The notes beneath the pieces are model-generated. The model made no database searches. It was not told the origin of the DNA and saw only the letters and a program-made list of their open reading frames with translations. A DNA stretch of 6,570 nt from an uncultured Eubacterium sp. (GTDB lineage: Bacteria; Bacillota; Clostridia; Peptostreptococcales; Anaerovoracaceae): contig CAJJPZ010000122.1 in assembly GCA_905193765.1 (NCBI GenBank), forward strand, positions 1-6,570. The letters are read 5' to 3'. Each line of letters begins with the position of its first letter. The stretch's first letter is position 1. The position numbers were made by a program, and so were the translations under genes. Below are positions 1 to 5,358 of this stretch, piece by piece.

Positions 1-245
1 AGTACTCCGAGACCCACACCACATACAACAGCCAGTATGAATGCGATCACGAGAAGGAACAGTGAGCTCCTGAGATTCAGAAACAATGTGCCTATATACT
101 CCGGTATAAGTCTGATAACATCCATCAGATCAGGGAAAAGGAAATCTGATAATATATCGAAAGTCTGACTAAGCAATATATAGAGAATAATCAGTCCTAC
201 ACCTATCAGTACTATTATCCCGTATTTTTGAAATAATCCTTTCAT
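1..245 (-). CDS. ABC transporter permease, N-terminal fragment (cut by window edge)
   Basis: This is the inner-membrane channel subunit of a TauC/SsuC-type importer, third gene of the operon. I translated the minus strand from the ATG at 245. The frame stays open for 81 codons to the left edge, beginning MKGLFQKYGIIVLIGVG. Two hydrophobic stretches are visible: residues about 9-25 (first membrane segment) and about 59-81 (start of the second). Between them lies an F-P-D-L-x-D-V-I segment, which resembles the 'PSP/FPD...V' loop that precedes the BPD-transport domain in nitrate/sulfonate/taurine permeases. A GAGG Shine-Dalgarno site lies 8 bases before the ATG. The gene starts 17 bp after the binding-protein stop codon, so it is co-transcribed with it. 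The EAA loop and most membrane segments lie outside the window. The family call rests on context plus this N-terminus. Confidence 0.85.
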   Translation of the reverse strand, partial: MKGLFQKYGIIVLIGVGLIILYILLSQTFDILSDFLFPDLMDVIRLIPEYIGTLFLNLRSSLFLLVIAFILAVVCGVGLGV

Positions 246-262
246 AAAGCCATCCTCTATTC

Positions 263-1327
263 TTATATATTATTAGTTTCAAATTCTTCCCATTTATCCT
301 TGAAGAACTGGCTGTCAGGATAATCTTCCATTAGCGATGACAGTGCCTTTTCATAGATATCTGTGTTGATATGATCATTGATCTTTATAGACGTATCAGG
401 TATGTAATCAAAATCTTTCATTTTGTTCCACATCTTGATTACGCTGTTCTTATACGGATCTGTATCATATTTCATGTGCTCACTTTTTACAAAGCTTTCT
501 ACAGTTGGTTTGTCAAGATCAAGTTCCCCTACGACCAGGTCAACGACTTCATCATCTTTACCCTGCATATATTCCTCAGCTCTGAGATATGCCCTCATAA
601 GACGATACAGTGCTTCCTGGTTTGTCTTATCTTCCATCCACTTTCCTTCAGCGACCATACGGCAACACGAGTGGTTCGGCCAGTATTCATCCGGCCACAT
701 CTTTATTTCAAGGCCGAGTTTTTTTGCCTGAAGCTGATATCCTGTTGCAGTCGCACCAAAATCAACTTCCCCGTTTGCAACAGCCTGGAGAGTCTCCTGA
801 TTTTTCTTGTATTCAACAAAAGTTACATCATCGTACAGTCCGGCATCGTACAATATACCTTTCAGCACGATATCCGGTGTTCCTCCCCTTGTGATCCCGA
901 TTTTCTTACCCTTGAAACTCTCAAGGTCTTTCCATTCTGTTTCAGGAAGTCCGTAACACGGAGTCTCACCGATTATCATGTATCCGCCGAATATCGTAAA
1001 ATCCTGGCCCTGTGATATCTGGATCAGCGGTCCTCCTGTCCCGTAAGTCGAAAGGACATTCACCTGTCCTGAAGCCAGTGCCTGGAATGCATCTGAACCA
1101 TTATTGATATACACGATCTCCGAGTCAACGCCTTCTTCCTTCAGAAAATCATGTTTCTCGGCAACATACTGGAATACCTGCCCTGAATTAGGCTGCGCTG
1201 CAACTTTTACCTTCAGAACATCATCAGGCGTTTTACTGCCACCTGAGTCACTGCTTCCACATGAAGCTGCCGACAAGATCATTATCAGACTTAACAATAT
1301 AGCCGCTATTACTTTTACTTTTTTCAT
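263..1327 (-). CDS. ABC transporter substrate-binding lipoprotein, NMT1/SsuA-like
   Basis: This is the extracytoplasmic binding protein of the importer, anchored to the outer face of the membrane. I chose the ATG at 1327 (354 residues, starting MKKVKVIAAILL) because a GAGGAG site lies 7 bases upstream. The ATG at 1348 would add only MIMRRRS and has no good ribosome site. Residues 1-22 form a lipoprotein signal with a basic start, a hydrophobic core and S-A-A-S before the lipid-modified Cys23, followed by a G/S-rich linker. The mature part has the NMT1/THI5-like periplasmic-binding layout: an N-terminal strand VKVAAQ, the FLKEEG element, a GSDAFQALASGQV segment that matches the usual 'G..A..AL..GQ.D' pattern, and KGKKIGI near residue 142. 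An aromatic, Cys-containing stretch (W211-P-D-E-Y-W-P-N-H-S-C-C222) is notable. The ligand is unknown; sulfonates, pyrimidine precursors and methylated amines are all possible for this fold. Confidence 0.9.
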   Translation of the reverse strand: MKKVKVIAAILLSLIMILSAASCGSSDSGGSKTPDDVLKVKVAAQPNSGQVFQYVAEKHDFLKEEGVDSEIVYINNGSDAFQALASGQVNVLSTYGTGGPLIQISQGQDFTIFGGYMIIGETPCYGLPETEWKDLESFKGKKIGITRGGTPDIVLKGILYDAGLYDDVTFVEYKKNQETLQAVANGEVDFGATATGYQLQAKKLGLEIKMWPDEYWPNHSCCRMVAEGKWMEDKTNQEALYRLMRAYLRAEEYMQGKDDEVVDLVVGELDLDKPTVESFVKSEHMKYDTDPYKNSVIKMWNKMKDFDYIPDTSIKINDHINTDIYEKALSSLMEDYPDSQFFKDKWEEFETNNI

Positions 1328-1334
1328 ACTTCTT

Positions 1335-1340
1335 CTCCTC
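1335..1340 (-). promoter_or_regulatory. Ribosome binding site that fixes the binding-protein start at 1327
   Basis: The minus strand reads GAGGAG followed by 7 bases and ATG at 1327. The alternative ATGs at 1348 and 1342 have only A-rich sequence upstream. The site lies inside the longer potential reading frame and so argues for the shorter 354-residue precursor, whose N-terminus is then a normal lipoprotein signal. Confidence 0.75.
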
Positions 1341-1348
1341 ATTATCAT

Positions 1349-2197
1349 CTATTCTTTAAAAAAGAACGATTTTTTGCCTGCACTGCCCGCCGCCTCCCGT
1401 TCTTCTCTGAGAGCATCGGCCCTTGCTTCAATATCATCATTGATTATTTTAGTAAGCTTGTTCCTAAGCTCCATTACTGCCGGATCTGTAAACAGATTTT
1501 CACGTGTCGGTTTGTCACCGCTGCTGAAATGATGCGTATATATCACTTTACTTGGAGCCTGACCAAGAACAACTATATCAGTAGCAAGCAGTAAAGCTTC
1601 ATCAACACTGTGAGTCACAAAGAATATCGTTTTTCGCTTTTCTCTTTCCTTCTGCCAGAGATCTATAACAGTATCCTGAAGCAGTGACTTGGTTACAGCA
1701 TCCAGTGCACCAAAAGGTTCATCCATAAGCATCAGTGGGGAATCCATCGCAAAAGCTCTTGCGGTTGCAAATCTCTGCCGCTGCCCGCCTGAAAGGTTCA
1801 TAGGAAGCTTGTCATATAATTCCGATCCAAGACTAAGATTGTCCATCCAGTGAAGCGCCAGCGCTTTTCTGTCGCTTTTGTTCATTTCAGGAAATCTCTG
1901 CCTCAGTGCTATGCATATGTTTTCTCCCGCAGTCATCCATGGGAACAGGCCGTAATCCTGGAATATCATGGCACGATCAAGGCTTGGCCCTGTCACCGCA
2001 TTGCCGTTAACCTTCAACTGTTCGGGATCCGACTTTTCCAATCCTGCGATAAGACGCAGAAGTGTGCTTTTACCACATCCCGATTGCCCCAGCAAACATA
2101 CAAAATCACCTGCCTGCGCCGTATAATCTATACCACCCAGTACATATCTGTCATTGTCATAAGAAAACTTAAGATCATTTATTGCAACTTCGTACAC
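1349..2197 (-). CDS. ABC transporter ATP-binding protein, nitrate/sulfonate/taurine type
   Basis: This is the cytoplasmic ATPase that powers the importer, first gene of its operon, 282 residues. All nucleotide-binding motifs are intact: Walker A GQSGCGKST (37-45), Q-loop Q80 in MIFQDYGLFPW, signature LSGGQ (135-139), Walker B LMLMDE (155-160), D-loop ALDA (164-167) and switch His196 in FVTHSVDEA. The FPW after the Q-loop and the PFGALDA motif are typical of the TauB/SsuB/NrtD group. Translation starts at a GTG (2197) with an excellent Shine-Dalgarno site 6 bases upstream. The C-terminus (about 255-282) is a charged tail rich in Glu, Arg and Lys beyond the core domain and ends in KKSFFFKE; similar tails are common in this group. 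The stop codon lies 21 bp before the binding-protein start. Substrate is not deducible from the ATPase. Confidence 0.95.
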   Translation of the reverse strand: MYEVAINDLKFSYDNDRYVLGGIDYTAQAGDFVCLLGQSGCGKSTLLRLIAGLEKSDPEQLKVNGNAVTGPSLDRAMIFQDYGLFPWMTAGENICIALRQRFPEMNKSDRKALALHWMDNLSLGSELYDKLPMNLSGGQRQRFATARAFAMDSPLMLMDEPFGALDAVTKSLLQDTVIDLWQKEREKRKTIFFVTHSVDEALLLATDIVVLGQAPSKVIYTHHFSSGDKPTRENLFTDPAVMELRNKLTKIINDDIEARADALREEREAAGSAGKKSFFFKE

Positions 2198-2203
2198 CTG
2201 ACT

Positions 2204-2211
2204 CCTCCTTT
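2204..2211 (-). promoter_or_regulatory. Strong ribosome binding site for the GTG-started ATPase gene
   Basis: The minus strand reads AAAGGAGG, a near-full complement of the 16S rRNA tail, followed by 6 bases and GTG at 2197. This supports the GTG as the true start although it is not an ATG. Confidence 0.8.
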
Positions 2212-2248
2212 CCTCAGTATCGTTAACTGAATATTTAGTACAATTAAA

Positions 2249-2278
2249 ATTCTATCAGTGTTTTATTGCATTGTACAA
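2249..2278 (-). promoter_or_regulatory. Predicted promoter of the ABC transporter operon (extended -10)
   Basis: On the minus strand a TTGTAC (2278-2273, a weak -35, 3 of 6 to TTGACA) is followed by an 18-bp spacer and TAGAAT (2254-2249, 5 of 6 to TATAAT). A TG one base upstream of the -10 (2257-2256) makes an extended -10 element, which can compensate for the poor -35. Transcription would begin near 2242 and leave a leader of about 45 bases before the GTG. The -35 lies in the centre of the 38-bp palindrome, so a protein bound there would compete with or recruit RNA polymerase. This is prediction from consensus matching only. Confidence 0.5.
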
Positions 2279-2293
2279 TTCAATAAAACACTG
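2256..2293. promoter_or_regulatory. 38-bp near-perfect palindrome, candidate operator
   Basis: Arms CAGTGTTTTATTG (2256-2268) and CAATAAAACACTG (2281-2293) are exact inverted repeats of 13 bases. The middle contains the perfect palindrome ATTGTACAAT (2270-2279). Around the axis between 2274 and 2275, 18 of 19 base pairs match; only 2269/2280 does not. It lies between two divergent genes, covers the -35 of the leftward promoter and lies about 85 bp upstream of the likely start of the rightward transcript. This is typical of the binding site of a dimeric regulator controlling both sides. The regulator is not identified. Confidence 0.65.
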
Positions 2294-2295
2294 GT

Positions 2296-2321
2296 TCAGA
2301 TATCAGATATAGCAAATATCT
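2296..2321. repeat. Small direct and inverted repeats beside the palindrome
   Basis: TCAGATA occurs twice in tandem (2296-2302 and 2303-2309). AGATAT (2305-2310) and ATATCT (2316-2321) form a 6-bp inverted repeat with a 5-base gap. Both lie just upstream of the rightward promoter and could be part of a regulator site, but in AT-rich intergenic DNA such short repeats also arise by chance. Confidence 0.3.
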
Positions 2322-2323
2322 AT

Positions 2324-2352
2324 TTAACATTGTCCGTTATGCATAATAAAAT
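2324..2352 (+). promoter_or_regulatory. Predicted sigma-A promoter of the URO-D-like gene
   Basis: TTAACA (2324-2329, 5 of 6 to TTGACA), a 17-bp spacer and TAAAAT (2347-2352, 5 of 6 to TATAAT) form a good housekeeping promoter on the plus strand. Transcription would start near 2359 and give a leader of about 50 bases before the ATG at 2409. Only a modest GAAAGG site (2391-2396), 12 bases from the ATG, serves as ribosome binding site, so translation may be weak. Prediction by consensus only. Confidence 0.55.
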
Positions 2353-2408
2353 CAACCATAGAAGGATGCAAATATCATATTACGAAAAAAGAAAGGCACA
2401 TCGATCAT

Positions 2409-3263
2409 ATGAAATACTGCTGTCACTATGACCATATGCATCTGACAGAACAAGATGCATACGACAACAACATAACATTTCCCGAAGCCTATACGGAACA
2501 TCACATGATTTCCGCTTACGCAATTGCACGAAAAGAAAAAATCAGAGCAGTGTTCTGCACACTGCCCGGCGATCATTTACTTGAAGCCGAAGCTATGGGA
2601 GCTGATATTATCTATGATGCCCCTGTTATGACTGTCAGATCAGCAGAGCCTGTCTTTGATTTTCCATTCGATGCCTGCAGACTTGCAAAAATAGATCTAC
2701 AGCATGGTCGTGTCCGGGAAATCTTATGTTCATGCAATGATCTGACAAATGCCGGAGAAAACGTACTTCTCGAAACGACCGGCCCTATGACGATCCTGGA
2801 TGCACTTACTGATATAACGAAAGTCTTTCGCTTCCTGAAAAAAGATCCATCTTCTATTATCCAAATCTTTAATGTTATCGGAAAACATACCCTCGAATTC
2901 ATCAAGGCAGCTCAGGAACAAGGCGTACGCTTTTTCAGCTTTGCGGATCCCCTTTGCAGTGCAAGTATACTCGGACCACAAACATGTAAAGCAGTTATCA
3001 ATATGTTTACTGCAGATTTTCTTAAAGAGATCTCAAAAAATCTTCATGACGACTCGATGCTTCTGATCTGCCCTGAGATCATCTCCAGCCTCACTGAAGT
3101 CGGTAAAATACAGATCATACGACACACTGTCCCTGTTCCAGACAGATATGACCGTCTCTGCATCGATATGGCCTCAAAAGTAACTATATGTGGTCAGATG
3201 TGCGTGAAAAAAGCAGCTGAAACCCATGATATCAACTGCTTTAATGAAATAGTATTCAAATAG
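2409..3263 (+). CDS. Short uroporphyrinogen decarboxylase/MtaA-MtbA-CmuA superfamily protein
   Basis: This 284-residue protein is probably a soluble TIM-barrel protein related to methylcobamide:thiol methyltransferases and uroporphyrinogen decarboxylase. Recognisable family features are FPEAYTEHHMISAYAIA (24-40), the EAEAMGA segment (59-65), a G-P-M-T segment (125-128) equivalent to 'GPFTLA', and FADPLCSASILGP (178-190), equivalent to the 'DP.AS..LISP' motif. Usual members are about 320-370 residues, so this one is short. At the position of the family's zinc motif HxC it reads L219-I-C221, so the His appears lost; candidate later ligands are C261, C265 and C277. It has 13 cysteines and an unusual Cys/His-rich start (C4, C5, H6, H9, H11). 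It is divergent from the ABC importer and convergent with the selenium operon. Methyl transfer involving the imported compound is plausible but unproven; a decarboxylase role in haem synthesis is unlikely from this motif set. Confidence 0.75.
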   Translation: MKYCCHYDHMHLTEQDAYDNNITFPEAYTEHHMISAYAIARKEKIRAVFCTLPGDHLLEAEAMGADIIYDAPVMTVRSAEPVFDFPFDACRLAKIDLQHGRVREILCSCNDLTNAGENVLLETTGPMTILDALTDITKVFRFLKKDPSSIIQIFNVIGKHTLEFIKAAQEQGVRFFSFADPLCSASILGPQTCKAVINMFTADFLKEISKNLHDDSMLLICPEIISSLTEVGKIQIIRHTVPVPDRYDRLCIDMASKVTICGQMCVKKAAETHDINCFNEIVFK

Positions 3264-3272
3264 AGATATTTA

Positions 3273-4424
3273 TCAACTTATTTCTGTCACATGTTTCAGT
3301 GCACATACAACATTGGCCACTTGCTCCAATGTGTTGAAATATCCGAAAGAAAAACGAACTGTTCCTCCTGGAAAAGTTCCCAGTGTCCTGTGAGCATGAG
3401 GAGCACAGTGGAGTCCACATCTTGTAAGTATACCATGATCCCTTTCCAGCAGAAAAGCCGCCTCTGCATTGTCCATATCTTCAAACACGATCGATATCAC
3501 ACCGCTCCCCGCAATATCGTGTTGTCCTATGACTTTGATACCATCTATATTTAATATCTCTTCAATAAATTTTTCTGATAAATATGTTTTCTTTTCTATG
3601 ACTGCTTCAAGTCCTTCATTTTCTATAAATCCAAGCGCATATTTAAGTCCTATTATCCCAGGTATATTCAGAGTGCCTGCCTGCATCCTGTCCGGCAGAA
3701 AAGCCGGCATAATATCAGCTTCCGATACACTGCCTGTCCCACCCAGTATCAGTGGTTCAATGCTTTCTGCAAGTCTGTCCGACAGTAACATACATCCGAT
3801 ACCCTGTGGCCCCATAAGACCTTTATGCCCAGGAAATATTACACAGTCAGCATTGATATCCTCCATATCGATCTTTACAGAACCAGCAGTCTGCGATGCA
3901 TCAACAGCAAAAAAAATCTCATTATCTGCACAGATCCTGCCTATTTCATGGACAGGCATCTGCGTTCCACACACATTCGATCCATGGATAACTGTCACAA
4001 GTCTGGTTTCCGGCCTTATCAACGCTTTTATATTTTCTTTATCCAGCCCTCCTCTGCCATCACATACAGCTTCATCCCATATCACACCATGAGTGGCAAG
4101 CTGTGTCAGAGGTCTTGTCACGGAATTATGTTCCATAGATGTAGTTATCACATGATCACCACATCTCAACACTCCTTTGAGCAGCATGTTCAACCCTGCT
4201 GTTGCCCCCGGCACAAACACTATATTGCGTGGATCGCGCACTCCGAACATTCTGCATATCATAAACCGTGTTTCTAATATTTCTCTTTCCAGTCTATACG
4301 CGATGCCATATCCTCCTCGGCTTATGTTGAATCCATTACAGTCTATATGTTTGCCTATAGCTGTGCCCAGTCCTGGTGCTTTAGGAAATGATGTGCTGGC
4401 ATTATCACAATATATCTGTTCCAT
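3273..4424 (-). CDS. Class V aminotransferase, cysteine desulfurase-like (EF2568 type)
   Basis: This 383-residue PLP enzyme is probably a cytosolic desulfurase or selenocysteine lyase-like protein that mobilises sulfur or selenium from an amino acid. Key residues are H99 in SMEHNSV, which stacks on the cofactor; D175 and Q178 in VDASQTAG; the Schiff-base K201 in FPGHKG; and the likely catalytic C340 in GLHCAP, followed by AHRTLGT and the phosphate-region GTVRFSFGYFNT. This signature matches the family known as TIGR01977/EF2568, whose Enterococcus member sits beside selD in a selenium gene cluster. A second Cys, C336, precedes the catalytic one by four residues. The ATG overlaps the TGA of the LysR gene (TGATG), with AGGAGG upstream, so the two are translationally coupled. 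The TGA stop is followed directly by an in-frame TAA, excluding readthrough. Selenium delivery to SelD is inferred from context. Confidence 0.9.
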   Translation of the reverse strand: MEQIYCDNASTSFPKAPGLGTAIGKHIDCNGFNISRGGYGIAYRLEREILETRFMICRMFGVRDPRNIVFVPGATAGLNMLLKGVLRCGDHVITTSMEHNSVTRPLTQLATHGVIWDEAVCDGRGGLDKENIKALIRPETRLVTVIHGSNVCGTQMPVHEIGRICADNEIFFAVDASQTAGSVKIDMEDINADCVIFPGHKGLMGPQGIGCMLLSDRLAESIEPLILGGTGSVSEADIMPAFLPDRMQAGTLNIPGIIGLKYALGFIENEGLEAVIEKKTYLSEKFIEEILNIDGIKVIGQHDIAGSGVISIVFEDMDNAEAAFLLERDHGILTRCGLHCAPHAHRTLGTFPGGTVRFSFGYFNTLEQVANVVCALKHVTEIS

Positions 4425-5347
4425 CAGCTTCCCTCCTGACCTTCGATTTCATGTCTGTATTTTTCAAGTACAAAAAACTTAAATGTTTCCGCTGTCGGTG
4501 ACATCGTGAATCTGTCATCGTATACCATATAGAACTCTCTTCCTCCGTCATATCCATCTATATCAAATACCAGATATCCACGGTCGATGCTGTCTTTTTC
4601 AGCAGCCACCTCCGATATTATGGAAATCCCCATTCCACCTCTGACTGCCTGTTTTATCGCTTCCATACTGTTCATTCTTGCTGCTATGTTTACAGATGAA
4701 TATGCGATCCCTTTGTCCCTCAGAGCTTTTTCGAAGCTGTCCCTCGTTGCAGATCCTTTTTCTCTCAAAATAAAAGATTCCCCGACTATGTCTCTGATTT
4801 CAATCGCCTGCCCCTGCCTGTTCAGAAACCTCTCTTCTCTGGGGGTTATAAGCACGGCCTTATCCTTTACAAGCAGTTTATATGTAAGGCCGTCATTTCC
4901 TTTATGCCCTGTAAAACCGATTTCCCCATTATGTGCCTGTATATGTTCGATCACAGCATAGCTGTCAGACTGTTCCATTCTGAAAGTCGCTTTCTTGTAC
5001 TCCTTCCTGAATCCCGCAATCAGCGGGGGCACTATATATTCTCCTGGTATGCTCGAACACTTTATATCAACAGTCCCGTTTATATTCAGTGCATAATTCT
5101 GCAGCGAATATATCGCCTGCTCCCTCGTATTGAGCATCGTAAGTGCATAATTGTAAAACAGCCTTCCTTCCGCTGTAGGCACCGCTTCTTTCTTCGTCCT
5201 GTCGATAAGCTGCATCTGCAGTTCACGTTCAAGGGCATTGATATGTGCACTTATGGTCGGTTGTGTTATAAAAATCGCTTCTGCCGCTTTTGAAAAGCCT
5301 TTGTATCTTATTACATTCACGAATGCTTCGATCTGTTTGAAATCCAT
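4424..5347 (-). CDS. LysR-type regulator, selenium-metabolism-associated group
   Basis: This 307-residue DNA-binding transcription factor has normal LysR length. Residues 1-60 hold the winged helix-turn-helix: MDFKQIEAFV, GFSKAAEAIFITQPTISAHINALE and the wing LIDRTKKEAVPTAEG. A linker helix leads to the effector-binding domain (about 93-293), which starts GTVDIKCSSIPGEYIVPPLIAGF, the pattern seen in LysR proteins found beside selenium genes. The ATG at 5347 has AGGAGG (5358-5353) that overlaps the selB stop codon, so it is read from the selB message and lies only 9 bp behind it. It overlaps the next gene by one base. Its target is not evident: LysR proteins usually control a divergent neighbour, but this one is embedded in an operon. 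It may control this operon from a promoter outside the window or another selenium-dependent locus. The effector is unknown. Confidence 0.92.
   Translation of the reverse strand: MDFKQIEAFVNVIRYKGFSKAAEAIFITQPTISAHINALERELQMQLIDRTKKEAVPTAEGRLFYNYALTMLNTREQAIYSLQNYALNINGTVDIKCSSIPGEYIVPPLIAGFRKEYKKATFRMEQSDSYAVIEHIQAHNGEIGFTGHKGNDGLTYKLLVKDKAVLITPREERFLNRQGQAIEIRDIVGESFILREKGSATRDSFEKALRDKGIAYSSVNIAARMNSMEAIKQAVRGGMGISIISEVAAEKDSIDRGYLVFDIDGYDGGREFYMVYDDRFTMSPTAETFKFFVLEKYRHEIEGQEGS
4432..4437 (-). promoter_or_regulatory. Ribosome binding site of the coupled aminotransferase gene
   Basis: The minus strand shows AGGAGG seven bases before the ATG at 4424, inside the last codons of the LysR gene. 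With the TGATG overlap this supports coupled translation of the two proteins and fixes the aminotransferase start. Confidence 0.8.
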
Positions 5348-5352
5348 ATCAG

Positions 5353-5358
5353 CCTCCT
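5353..5358 (-). promoter_or_regulatory. Ribosome binding site of the LysR gene, overlapping the selB stop
   Basis: The minus strand reads AGGAGG with the selB TAG stop (5359-5357) running into it, five bases before the ATG at 5347. This shows that the regulator is expressed from the selB transcript and supports the chosen start. Confidence 0.75.

Noticed and set aside
371..1015. Open frame of 214 codons on the plus strand opposite the binding protein
   Set aside because: Antisense shadow of a gene with a clear signal peptide and conserved fold; composition is not protein-like.
1328..1348. Longer start of the binding protein at 1348 (MIMRRRS extension)
   Set aside because: No ribosome site precedes it, while GAGGAG at proper spacing precedes the ATG at 1327 and gives a standard lipoprotein signal.
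2256..2293. Palindrome read as an intrinsic terminator
   Set aside because: It lies between divergent promoters, is upstream of both predicted starts, is AT-rich and is not followed by a proper T-run, so an operator is a better explanation.
2366..2431. 21-codon frame (starts MQISYYEK) overlapping the start of the URO-D-like gene, possible leader peptide
   Set aside because: The purine-rich GAAGG directly abuts the ATG and leaves no spacing for ribosome binding, and there is no attenuator hairpin or codon bias to support a leader.
4421..4426. TGA of the LysR gene as a possible selenocysteine codon in a selenium operon
   Set aside because: The protein already has normal LysR length and the TGA overlaps the well-supported start of the next gene; no SECIS-like hairpin was evident.
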